Shown here in pieces: positions 15,765-23,367 of a DNA stretch of 55,723 nucleotides. The notes under the pieces were generated by a model. That model did no database searches. It saw only the letters and a list, made by a program, of their open reading frames with translations, and was not told the DNA's origin. A program made the position numbers and the translations under genes. The stretch's first letter is position 1. Each line of letters opens with the position of its first letter. The DNA is taken from positions 1 through 55,723 of the forward strand of contig NZ_OY288125.1 of the NCBI RefSeq assembly GCF_958439165.1, read 5' to 3'. This DNA comes from an uncultured Hydrogenophaga sp. (GTDB lineage: Bacteria; Pseudomonadota; Gammaproteobacteria; Burkholderiales; Burkholderiaceae_C).

Positions 15765-17915
15765 ATGGCACGACCCCCATTCCGCACGCTGCGTCCCGCA
15801 GCACTTTCGCTCGTCAGTCTGGCGTGTCTGGCTGCGCTGCAGGCGCATGCCCAGAGCGCCGAGGCCACGCTGCCTGCCGTCACCATCCGCAGCGCCGGCG
15901 CCAGCGCGCCGGCCGACGTCACCGGTTTCGGCGACCAGCCCGCCGGCAGCGTGCCGGTCAGCACCACCGTCATCGACAGCCGCACCATCAGCGAGACCGG
16001 TGCCCGCCGCATCAGCGACCTCTACCGCCTCGACGCCTCGGTCAGCGACGCCTACAACGCCGTGGGCTACTACGACTACGCCAGCGTGCGCGGATTCGTC
16101 ATCGACAACACCTACAACTTCCGCCGCGAAGGCTTGCCCATCAGCGCCGAGACCAGCCTGCCGCTGGACCACCTGCAGCGGGTGGAACTGCTCAAGGGCA
16201 CCAGCGGCATCCAGGCCGGCACCAGCGCACCCGGCGGACTGATCAACCTGGTGGTGAAGCGGCCCACCGCCCAGCCGGTACGCACCTTCCGCACCGAGGT
16301 CAATGAAGATGGCAACGCGCTGGTCCACCTGGACATGAGCGGCCTCGCTGCCGAAGGCGCCCTGGGCTGGCGGGTCAACATCGCTGGCGAACGCCTGAAC
16401 ACAGAAGCGCGTGGCACCGAAGGCAAGCGAAGCCTGCTGGCCGTGGCCATGGACGCGCGCCTCTCGCGCGACAGCCTGCTCGAAGGCGAGTTCGAGATCG
16501 GCCGCCGCCGTCAGGCCACCGTACCCGGCCTGAGCCTGCTGGGCACAGCCCTGCCCCCGGCCGACCCGCGCATCAACATCAACACCCAGCCCTGGTCGCA
16601 GCCCACCGACTTCCGCAACTTCAGCGGCAGCCTGCGCTTCACCCAGGCCATCAACAGCCAGTGGAACTGGCAGGCCCAGCTTGGCAGCCAGCGCCTGAAG
16701 ACCGACGACTTCCTGGCCTTCCCTTACGGCTGCAGCGCCGAGAACAACTTCGACCGCTACTGCAGCAACGGCGACTTCGACCTCTACGACTACCGCAGCT
16801 TCGACGAGCGCCGCAACACCACCGCGGCGCAGTTCAAGGTGAACGGCCGGCTGGAGGCCGCCGGCCTGCAGCACGACCTGAGCTTCGGCGTGCTGGCCAG
16901 CCGGTTCACCGTGCGCGGCAACGACCGGTTCGGCGCCAACCCCGTGGGCACCGGCAACCTGTTCACCTTGCCCGCCGTGGCCCCGGCCACTGCACCCGAC
17001 GACAGCTTCACCAACCGCACCGAGCGCAGCACCGAGTTCTTCGTCACCGACGTGATCCGCTGGAGCGATGCCTTCCAGACCTGGGCCGGCCTGCGCCACA
17101 CCCGTCTGGAGCGCGACAGCATCCGCACAGGAGCCGACCCGCGCGCGACCAGCTACGAAGACAGCTTCACCACGCCGTGGCTGGCCGCCAGCTTCAAGCT
17201 GGACGCACAGCGCACCGTGTACGCCAGCTGGGGCCAGGGTGTGGAGTCGGAGGTGGCACCGGGCCGTGCCCGCTACACCAACCGGGGCCTGGCGCTGCCG
17301 CCACTCAAGAGCCGGCAATGGGAAGCCGGCATCCGCTCCATGGACGAGAGCGCCCGCTGGAACCTGACCTACTTCCGCATCAGCCGTCCGGTCAGTGGCG
17401 ACCAGCCGGCCTGCAGCGGTGCCGCCAACAGCTGCACCCGCGTCATCGACGGTTCGGCGCGCCACCAGGGTCTGGAGCTGGGCGGCGGCCGCACCACCGG
17501 CGCGTGGGACTACGATGCCAGCGTCACCTGGATCGACGCCGAACGGCTGGGCAGCACCATCGACCCCACGGTCAACGGCCTGCGTCCGACCAACGTGCCG
17601 CGCTACGTCCTGCGCGCCAACCTGAGCCGCCGCATCGAAGCGCTGCCGGGCCTGAGTGCCCATGCGCACCTCAGCCACGAAGGCCGCCGCGCCGTCACGC
17701 CGACCAACGATGTCGAGCTGGGCTCGTGGACGCGGGTGGATGCCTCGCTGCGCTACGCCACCAAGGTCCAGGGGCAGCCGGCCAGCTGGTTGCTCGGCAT
17801 CGACAACCTGTTCGACCGCCGCTACTTCCAGGAAGCGCCCTTCCAGTACGGCCACATCTACCTGTTCCCCGCTGCGTCCCGCACGGTGCGCGTGGCCTTC
17901 GAGACACAATTTTGA
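15765..17915 (+). CDS. TonB-dependent outer-membrane receptor, TPP-riboswitch controlled
   Basis: Outer-membrane beta-barrel that takes up a substrate with energy from TonB-ExbBD. The 716-residue protein has a signal peptide cut after AHA (residue 29), a plug domain (about residues 45-165, with ISDLYRLDASVSDAYN, VRGFVIDNTYNFRREG and VELLKGTSGIQAGTSAPGG), a long barrel and a terminal phenylalanine. By sequence it belongs to the TonB-dependent siderophore receptor group. The upstream TPP riboswitch argues instead for thiamine, a phosphate ester or a thiamine precursor as substrate. The ATG at 15765 is preferred because it starts the signal peptide; the longer frame would run into the riboswitch. 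No clear strong Shine-Dalgarno element precedes it. Confidence 0.88.
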   Translation: MARPPFRTLRPAALSLVSLACLAALQAHAQSAEATLPAVTIRSAGASAPADVTGFGDQPAGSVPVSTTVIDSRTISETGARRISDLYRLDASVSDAYNAVGYYDYASVRGFVIDNTYNFRREGLPISAETSLPLDHLQRVELLKGTSGIQAGTSAPGGLINLVVKRPTAQPVRTFRTEVNEDGNALVHLDMSGLAAEGALGWRVNIAGERLNTEARGTEGKRSLLAVAMDARLSRDSLLEGEFEIGRRRQATVPGLSLLGTALPPADPRININTQPWSQPTDFRNFSGSLRFTQAINSQWNWQAQLGSQRLKTDDFLAFPYGCSAENNFDRYCSNGDFDLYDYRSFDERRNTTAAQFKVNGRLEAAGLQHDLSFGVLASRFTVRGNDRFGANPVGTGNLFTLPAVAPATAPDDSFTNRTERSTEFFVTDVIRWSDAFQTWAGLRHTRLERDSIRTGADPRATSYEDSFTTPWLAASFKLDAQRTVYASWGQGVESEVAPGRARYTNRGLALPPLKSRQWEAGIRSMDESARWNLTYFRISRPVSGDQPACSGAANSCTRVIDGSARHQGLELGGGRTTGAWDYDASVTWIDAERLGSTIDPTVNGLRPTNVPRYVLRANLSRRIEALPGLSAHAHLSHEGRRAVTPTNDVELGSWTRVDASLRYATKVQGQPASWLLGIDNLFDRRYFQEAPFQYGHIYLFPAASRTVRVAFETQF

Positions 17916-17943
17916 GAAAGTTGGGAGCGTCTTAGAAAACCGA

Positions 17944-17968
17944 AAAAATGACGCTATAATTTGAGGCT
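17944..17968 (+). promoter_or_regulatory. tRNA-Asn promoter core
   Basis: A perfect TATAAT -10 lies at 17955-17960, with a weak -35 around 17931-17937. The 25 bases from 17944 to 17968 are identical to the promoter core of tRNA-Lys at 20586-20610 on the other strand. The tRNA starts at 17971, so transcription would begin at or just before the mature 5' end. Confidence 0.75.
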
Positions 17969-17970
17969 GT

Positions 17971-18046
17971 TCCCTGATAGCTCAGTCGGTAGAGCGACGG
18001 ACTGTTAATCCGCAGGTCCCTGGTTCGAGTCCAGGTCGGGGAGCCA
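17971..18046 (+). tRNA. tRNA-Asn (GTT)
   Basis: A 76-base cloverleaf with acceptor arms TCCCTGA and TCGGGGA (one T-G pair), a D-arm around AGCTCAGTCGGTAGAGC, an anticodon loop with GTT flanked by T and AA, and a T-arm with GGTTCGAGTCC. The discriminator base is G and the CCA end is encoded. Confidence 0.97.
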
Positions 18047-18054
18047 GAAAATTC

Positions 18055-18086
18055 AAAAGCCCTTGCAGCGATGCAAGGGCTTTTTT
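18055..18086 (+). terminator. Rho-independent terminator after tRNA-Asn
   Basis: A 13-base stem (AAAAGCCCTTGCA with TGCAAGGGCTTTT) closes a GCGA loop and is followed by a T-run. It lies nine bases after the tRNA. Because the stem is flanked by A and T runs, it may also stop transcripts of the convergent histidine kinase gene. Confidence 0.9.
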
Positions 18087-18113
18087 GTTGGCCGATTCAG
18101 GTGGGCCTGGCGC

Positions 18114-20264
18114 TCACAGCGCCTGCAGCTTTTCCACCAGCGTGGCCATGCGGATGGGCTTGCTCACGAAGTCGTCCATGCCGGCTGCCAGACAGACCTG
18201 CCGGTCTTCCTCGCGGGCATTGGCTGTCATGGCGATGATGGTCACGCGCGGGCGCTGCTGCTCGGCTTCCTCGGCACGGATGCGGCGGGTGGCTTCCAGG
18301 CCGTCGAGCACCGGCATCTGCATGTCCATCAGGATCAGGTCGAAACAACCACGGCGGGCTGCCTCGACCGCCTGTGCGCCGTCACCGGCCACCTCGACCA
18401 CATGGCCGCTCTTGGTCAGCATGATCTGCGCCACCTTCTGGTTCACCGGGTGGTCCTCGGCCAGCAGGATGCGCAGCGAACTGCCCGGGACGTCGGTTCG
18501 AACAGGCGCAGGAGGAGTGGCGCTCATGGGCTTGGGCTCAGGTGGCTGTGGGTGGACCGAGGATAGCGGCACTGCGACCACCGGCAGCCGGACCCGGAAG
18601 ATGGTCCCTTGGCCGACAGTGCTTTCGAGGCCGATGGTGCCGCCGAGCAGGCTACACAGCCGGTGGCAGATGGACAAGCCCAGGCCCGTTCCACCGAACT
18701 GCCGCGTGATGCTGCCGTCGGCCTGGCTGAACGGCTCGAAGATGAGCTGCTGCTTTTCCAGCGCGATGCCGATGCCGGTGTCGATCACATCCAGGCCCAG
18801 GGTCAGCGATCCAGCGCCTCCGCGCTCCACCGCGTGAAGCCGCAGCGTCACCTGGCCTTGCGCCGTGAACTTGATGGCATTGCCGACCAGGTTGTTGACG
18901 ATCTGGCGCAACCTCAACGCATCGGTGCGGAGCGCCGGAGCCAGATCGGGGGCGGTCTCGACCACCAGCGCCAGGCCTTTTTCACGGGCACGCAGCTCCA
19001 GCGGAAGCGTGATCTCGTCCAGCCAGGTCCGCACGACGAACTCCGACATCTCGATGTGCATGTGGCCGGCCTCGATCTTGGAGAAGTCCAGGATCTCGTT
19101 GATCACACCCATCAGGCCTTCGCCCGAGCTGCGGACCAGAGACAGGTATTCGCGCTGCACCGGGTCGGTGGCCAGGTCGAATGCCAGAGCGCTCATGCCC
19201 ATCACGCCGTTCATGGGCGTGCGGATCTCATGGCTCATGTTGGCCAGGAAGTCGCTCTTGGCCTGGCTGGCGGTCACAGCCGCGTCGCGCGCCCGCTGCA
19301 GGGTTTCTTCCACCCGCTTCTGGTCGGTGATGTCCACATTGGCGCCCACCAGCTTCACCGCCTTGCCTGCGCGGTCCCGCAACCCGATCGCACGACCGAG
19401 GACGTAGCGTGTCTGACCGTCGGGAAACACCACGCGGAATTCGACAGAGATCGGTGGCTCATGGGCTGCGGCCCGGTCCAGCGCAGCCTGCACCCGTTCC
19501 CGATCTTCCGGGTGGATGCGTTCGAGCGCGGCCGACATCCGGTTCTCGAAGGTGTTGGGCGGCAGCGCCATCATGTCGGTCAGGCGCTGGTCGGCGGTGA
19601 AGGTGAGCGTGGTCAGGTCCAGCTCCCAGATGCCCAGAGCGCCCACCTCGGCGGCCAGCTCCAGCCGGTGCAGATAGTGGTTGGCCGAGGCTTCAGCGGC
19701 TTCACGGTTCAGGAGCACCGACGTGAACAACTGCCCCAGTTCGTCGAAATAGTGCCCCAGCACGTCGAAGTACCCTGCCGCGTCGGCATACACCACCAGA
19801 ATGCCGGACCGCTGGGCCGAGTGCCCCCTCAACGGGATGCAACGCACTGCCCGAACATGGTGTTCCTGGGCCAGCCGGCGCCAGGGGCCCCAGACAGCAA
19901 ATCGGGAGATTTCCACCGTCTCGCTCTGGCCCGTGTCCACCGTCCGGAAGGCAGGCCCCTTGCGCGTGAGCCAGTTGCGCTCGATCCGCATCTGCCGAGC
20001 CCATTCGCTGGCGCGACCGGCGCTCACCAGGGGCCGGATCACCGGCGCCTCGGCCTGACCGAACCAGCACCAGGCCAGGCACAGATGGGCGGAGGCCTGC
20101 ACCATGGCATCGCAGTAACGCTGCACCACCTCCAGCGGGGGAGCATCGCTGTTGAGCACATCGGCCGCCACACGGATACCCGCTCGGGACAACCGCATGA
20201 CCTCATCCACGGCATCGAAGGGGGGCGCGTCGGCGTCGCGCGTGAACAGGCGGGTGAACGGCAT
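18114..20264 (-). CDS. Soluble hybrid sensor histidine kinase / response regulator
   Basis: Signalling kinase without a clear membrane segment, therefore probably cytosolic. From the start at 20264 it has 716 residues in this order: a GAF-like N-terminal region (about 30-215), a PAS domain (about 225-345; ELAAEVGALGIWELD and FPDGQTRYVLGRAIG), a HisKA domain with phospho-acceptor SHEIRTPMNG, an HATPase domain with NNLVGNAIKFT, DTGIGI and GGTGLGLSI, and a C-terminal receiver whose phospho-acceptor Asp is in LILMDMQMP and Lys in SKPI. The frame is open to 20387; the ATG at 20264 was chosen because the folded part begins there. It stands alone between two tRNA genes, and no partner phosphotransfer protein or output regulator is adjacent. 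The signal is unknown. Confidence 0.88.
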   Translation of the reverse strand: MPFTRLFTRDADAPPFDAVDEVMRLSRAGIRVAADVLNSDAPPLEVVQRYCDAMVQASAHLCLAWCWFGQAEAPVIRPLVSAGRASEWARQMRIERNWLTRKGPAFRTVDTGQSETVEISRFAVWGPWRRLAQEHHVRAVRCIPLRGHSAQRSGILVVYADAAGYFDVLGHYFDELGQLFTSVLLNREAAEASANHYLHRLELAAEVGALGIWELDLTTLTFTADQRLTDMMALPPNTFENRMSAALERIHPEDRERVQAALDRAAAHEPPISVEFRVVFPDGQTRYVLGRAIGLRDRAGKAVKLVGANVDITDQKRVEETLQRARDAAVTASQAKSDFLANMSHEIRTPMNGVMGMSALAFDLATDPVQREYLSLVRSSGEGLMGVINEILDFSKIEAGHMHIEMSEFVVRTWLDEITLPLELRAREKGLALVVETAPDLAPALRTDALRLRQIVNNLVGNAIKFTAQGQVTLRLHAVERGGAGSLTLGLDVIDTGIGIALEKQQLIFEPFSQADGSITRQFGGTGLGLSICHRLCSLLGGTIGLESTVGQGTIFRVRLPVVAVPLSSVHPQPPEPKPMSATPPAPVRTDVPGSSLRILLAEDHPVNQKVAQIMLTKSGHVVEVAGDGAQAVEAARRGCFDLILMDMQMPVLDGLEATRRIRAEEAEQQRPRVTIIAMTANAREEDRQVCLAAGMDDFVSKPIRMATLVEKLQAL

Positions 20265-20392
20265 GGTGATATATCGGTGATATTCGCACCAACTTGCGGG
20301 CCCGTGCACCAAAACCCCGCATGTCACCCAGATGAACGACATTTGCGTGAACCACTGCTCAAGGTCGTGCACCGCCGCAGCGAACAAAAGAA

Positions 20393-20422
20393 AAGGGGTC
20401 TGACCTTGCGATCAGACCCCTT
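20393..20422 (-). terminator. Terminator of tRNA-Lys
   Basis: An 11-base stem (AAGGGGTCTGA with TCAGACCCCTT) encloses an eight-base loop. Read on the minus strand it lies eight bases after the tRNA end and runs into TTTTCTTTT, as expected for a Rho-independent terminator. Confidence 0.88.
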
Positions 20423-20429
20423 CAATCTC

Positions 20430-20505
20430 TGGTAGGACGTGGCAGGCTCGAACTGCCGACCAACGGATTAAAAGTCCGCTGCTCTACCAACTGAGCTAAC
20501 GTCCC
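20430..20505 (-). tRNA. tRNA-Lys (TTT)
   Basis: A 76-base cloverleaf on the minus strand. The acceptor arms are GGGACGT and ACGTCCT with a G-T first pair, the D-arm is AGCTCAGTTGGTAGAGC, and the anticodon loop CTTTTAA gives anticodon TTT. The T-arm holds AGTTCGAGCCT, the discriminator is A, and the CCA end is encoded. Confidence 0.97.
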
Positions 20506-20585
20506 ACACTGCTTCGGCACTTCTTTTGCAAGAGACCTCTGCTGCTTCGCAGTGCTTGTTGAACACTGTTCTCCGTACCCTGCGA

Positions 20586-20610
20586 AGCCTCAAATTATAG
20601 CGTCATTTTT
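20586..20610 (-). promoter_or_regulatory. tRNA-Lys promoter core, overlapping the 3' end of tcdA
   Basis: A perfect TATAAT -10 (20599-20594 on the minus strand) stands 88 bases upstream of the mature tRNA-Lys. The 25-base core is identical to that of tRNA-Asn. The last codons of tcdA, encoding KNDAII, are made of this promoter sequence, so the -10 is read both as promoter and as coding DNA. Confidence 0.7.
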
Positions 20611-21423
20611 GGGTGTTTTTGAAGGGGCCTTCACTTTTTGCCATTTTCCTTCGGCAAGGGTGTTCAGGGTCCATCCGGCTGCGGTCATGCCGAAGCTGGC
20701 CGTCACGCTCACCACCGAGCCGAAGCCATGGCAATTGAGGCTGCCGTCACCCGAGTCGAGCCCGCAGGACGGATCGGGCGGCGCCACGGGTTCGCGGCTG
20801 AAGACGCAGGCCACCTGCATCGCGCCCTGGCGCGCCGCACCATGTTCCTTGCGCAGGCGATAGCGCAACTGCGCCAGCAGCGGATCGTGGGTGACCTCGG
20901 CCAGATCACCCAGTTCGATCCGCTCGGCAAGGCGCTTGCCGCCAGCTGCGCCGACAGTCACCGTTGGCACGCCCGCGCCAATGGCCCAGGCGGCCATGGC
21001 CGCTTTGGCCCGCACCTGATCACAGGCGTCGATGAGTGCATCGGGCCGTTGCTGGCCCAGCAAGCCGGGCCAGTTGTCCGGCGACACGAAGTCGTCGACG
21101 CAGTCGACCTCGCAACCCGGGTGGAAGGTGGCAATGCGCTCCCGCAGCGCCTCGATCTTCGACTGACCGAGCGTGCCGAGCTGGGCATGGATCTGCCGAT
21201 TGATGTTCGACTCGGCCACATGGTCCATGTCGATCAGGGTCAGCCGCCGCACGCCACTGCGGGCCAGTGCCTCCGCAGCCCAGGAGCCGACGCCGCCCAG
21301 ACCGACCACGACCACATGGGCATCGAAGATGCGCTGTGCGCCTTCCACGCCGTACAGGCGCCTCAGGCCACCGAACCGGCGCTCGAACAGCTCGGCACCG
21401 GTCGGCTCGGCTGACGGGTTCAC
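20590..21423 (-). CDS. tcdA: tRNA threonylcarbamoyladenosine dehydratase (ThiF/MoeB family)
   Basis: E1-like enzyme that uses ATP to cyclise t6A37 in tRNA to ct6A. The 277-residue protein has the ThiF/MoeB nucleotide-binding motif VVVGLGGVGSWAAEALARSG, the DMDHVAESNINRQ segment, and DACDQVRAK with a candidate catalytic cysteine. The C-terminal CHGFGSVVSVTASFGM is typical of the TcdA group. The start is a GTG at 21423 that overlaps the stop of the upstream transporter gene (GTGA), so both are probably cotranslated. The last residues are encoded by the tRNA-Lys promoter. Confidence 0.92.
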   Translation of the reverse strand: MNPSAEPTGAELFERRFGGLRRLYGVEGAQRIFDAHVVVVGLGGVGSWAAEALARSGVRRLTLIDMDHVAESNINRQIHAQLGTLGQSKIEALRERIATFHPGCEVDCVDDFVSPDNWPGLLGQQRPDALIDACDQVRAKAAMAAWAIGAGVPTVTVGAAGGKRLAERIELGDLAEVTHDPLLAQLRYRLRKEHGAARQGAMQVACVFSREPVAPPDPSCGLDSGDGSLNCHGFGSVVSVTASFGMTAAGWTLNTLAEGKWQKVKAPSKTPKNDAII

Positions 21424-22532
21424 CCGCGCTCCAGCAGCCAGATCTGCAGGCGGAAGCCGAGCACTGCACCGACCATGATGCCGGCTACGGCAATGGCACT
21501 GGTCAGGCTCAGTGTCGAGAGACCGGACAGGCCCTGCCCCACGGTGCAGCCCAGCGCGGTGACGCCACCCACACCCATGCAGATCGCTCCGATGATGTGC
21601 AGCGCGGTGTCCTGCGTGCCGGCAAAGCCTTCCCAGCGGAAACTGCGCTCGATGAGCGAGCAGGCCAGCGCGCCTGTCACGACACCGACCACAGTGACCA
21701 CGCCGAAGGTCAGCACCTTGGTGGCATCGCTGTAGAACACGAGCCAGTCCTGGACGTAGGCCATGGGCGCGGTGAAGGTCAGCGCGTCCATGCGGCCGGT
21801 ATTGCTCCCCAGGAAGACTTTGTCCAGGGTTTCCGGATGCTCGGCCACGAAGCCGAGATGGCCGCTGACCCACCACATGGCCACGACAACGGCTCCGATG
21901 CCGAAGCCTGCGAGCAGGTTGTTGCCGGTACGGAAGTCACGGCCCAGCAGTGCCCAGACCACCAGTGCGCCGCCGACAACCAGCGCGGTCAGCAGCCCCG
22001 CGAGTGAGGGCTCGAGCCCGGTGGCACCGGCCACCCACGTCGGCACGGCGCTGCCCTGCGGCAGTTCGAAGAAAACCTGGTCGACCGTGGCGTTGCGCCA
22101 CACGGCAAACACGCCCCGCAGGGTCATGAATGCCGCCAGACCCATCACGAAGAACACCACGAGCGACTTCAGGCTGCCACCGCCGATGCGCACCAGCGTC
22201 TTGCTGCCACAGCCCGATGCCAGCACCATGCCGAAACCGAACAGCGCGCCGCCGGTGAGGGCCGAAAGCCAGACCACCCGGGCGCCGGTGTAGATGGACT
22301 GGGTGGTGTCGATCAGCCCCATCCATCCGAGGGCATGGAAGCCGATGGCCGCCACGCCCACCGCCATGCCCCACATGCGCATGCGGGTCCAGTCGCCCAT
22401 GTTGACGATGTCGCTGACGGCACCCATGGTGCAGAAGTGGGTGCGCTGGGCGATGAAGCCGAAGACGGCGGCCACGGCAAACGCGGCCCACAGCGTGGTG
22501 ATGCGAAGCTGATTGAGTTCGGCGAGTTCCAT
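21420..22532 (-). CDS. YeeE/YedE family membrane transporter (putative thiosulfate importer)
   Basis: A 370-residue inner-membrane protein with many hydrophobic segments and the YeeE/YedE signatures. Conserved cysteines sit at C34 (HFCTMGAVSD), C108 (ASGCGSK) and C329 (GCTVGQGLSG). In the characterised thiosulfate importer TsuA/YeeE, three such cysteines on the transport path pass thiosulfate along. The pattern therefore supports uptake of thiosulfate or a related sulfur compound. A TACAAT element lies only eight bases before the ATG, so the message may be nearly leaderless. The partner protein TsuB/YeeD, often encoded next to it, was not seen; tcdA follows instead. Confidence 0.85.
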   Translation of the reverse strand: MELAELNQLRITTLWAAFAVAAVFGFIAQRTHFCTMGAVSDIVNMGDWTRMRMWGMAVGVAAIGFHALGWMGLIDTTQSIYTGARVVWLSALTGGALFGFGMVLASGCGSKTLVRIGGGSLKSLVVFFVMGLAAFMTLRGVFAVWRNATVDQVFFELPQGSAVPTWVAGATGLEPSLAGLLTALVVGGALVVWALLGRDFRTGNNLLAGFGIGAVVVAMWWVSGHLGFVAEHPETLDKVFLGSNTGRMDALTFTAPMAYVQDWLVFYSDATKVLTFGVVTVVGVVTGALACSLIERSFRWEGFAGTQDTALHIIGAICMGVGGVTALGCTVGQGLSGLSTLSLTSAIAVAGIMVGAVLGFRLQIWLLERG

Positions 22533-22550
22533 AGCCCGCCATTGTAAAAG

Positions 22551-22574
22551 GCCACCCGGCGCTGGCCGGGTGGC
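22551..22574 (-). terminator. Terminator of tolB-pal-cpoB
   Basis: A perfect 10-base stem (GCCACCCGGC with GCCGGGTGGC) with a four-base loop lies nine bases downstream of the cpoB stop on the minus strand. It is followed by CCTTTTACAAT, giving a short U-run. Confidence 0.8.
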
Positions 22575-22583
22575 GGGGCATGG

Positions 22584-23366
22584 TCAGCGCAGGCGCGCCA
22601 GACGCTCCTTGGCCGCCGCAGCTGCTTCGGACTGCGGGTACTTCTTGACCAGATCGTCGAGGGTGCGGCGGGCAGCCTTGGTGTCCTTCAGCTCGACCTG
22701 GCTGTTGGCCATGGCCAGCATGGCCTCCGGCGTGCGCGGGTGGTTCGGGAACTCGGTGACCAGGCGACGATGGCTGTCGGCCGAGTCCTTGTAGGCCCGG
22801 GCGGCGTACTGCGCATTGCCCAGCCAGTACAGGGCCGACGGCGTGTAACCGCTGACCGGGTACTGGCGCAGGAAGGCGGTGTAGGCCGTCGAGGCTGCTG
22901 CAAACTCGGAGCGGCGCAGGGTGTCCATGGCTGCGTCGAACTGGGCTTTCTCGGCCGGCTGGGCGGTGAAGCTCTGGCCGTCCAGCTCGACCTTCAGCGG
23001 CTCGACCTGGCGCAGCCGGGCGTCGACGCCGGCCTGCACGTCCTTCTGGGCACGCTGCAGTTCGGCCACCTCGCGGGCCAGCTGTTCGTTCTGGCCCCGC
23101 AGGCGGGCGAGTTCTCCGCGCAGCTGTTCGATCTGGTTGGAGAGCTCGATCAGGCTGCGCCGCGTGGCCGCATCGCCCTCGCTGCGGGCGGCGTCGCTGG
23201 CGGCCTGGTTGGCGTCCACCTTGCGGCGCAGCTCGATGATGGCCTGCCGCGCCTCGTCGTCACCGAACAGGGCGTGGGCCTGGACCGGCCAGAGCACCGC
23301 CAGCGCCAGGGCTGCGGAGGTGCAGAGGCCGGTCAGGCCGCTGGGGCGTGTGCGGGCGGCCTGCAT
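22584..23366 (-). CDS. cpoB: Cell division coordinator CpoB (Tol-Pal system protein YbgF)
   Basis: Periplasmic protein that links outer-membrane constriction by Tol-Pal with peptidoglycan synthesis at division. The 260-residue protein has a signal peptide ending near AHA, a coiled-coil region (about residues 40-115, with the QLRGELARLRGQNEQL heptads) that forms trimers, and a C-terminal TPR region with the FDAAMDTLRRSEFAAA and PSALYWLGNAQYAA repeats. The ATG at 23366 follows the pal stop by one base. An upstream in-frame ATG at 23447 would overlap pal and adds an implausible basic tail. It is the last gene of the tolB-pal-cpoB unit. Confidence 0.93.
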   Translation of the reverse strand: MQAARTRPSGLTGLCTSAALALAVLWPVQAHALFGDDEARQAIIELRRKVDANQAASDAARSEGDAATRRSLIELSNQIEQLRGELARLRGQNEQLAREVAELQRAQKDVQAGVDARLRQVEPLKVELDGQSFTAQPAEKAQFDAAMDTLRRSEFAAASTAYTAFLRQYPVSGYTPSALYWLGNAQYAARAYKDSADSHRRLVTEFPNHPRTPEAMLAMANSQVELKDTKAARRTLDDLVKKYPQSEAAAAAKERLARLR

Positions 23367-23367
23367 G

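Noticed and set aside
15615..17909. A 764-codon minus-strand frame opposite the TonB-dependent receptor
   Set aside because: The plus strand encodes a complete receptor with signal peptide, plug and C-terminal Phe; the antisense frame has no recognisable domain.
17971..20505. The tRNA-flanked kinase segment as an integrated genomic island
   Set aside because: No integrase, no direct att repeat and no visible change in composition; only the tRNA flanks suggest it.
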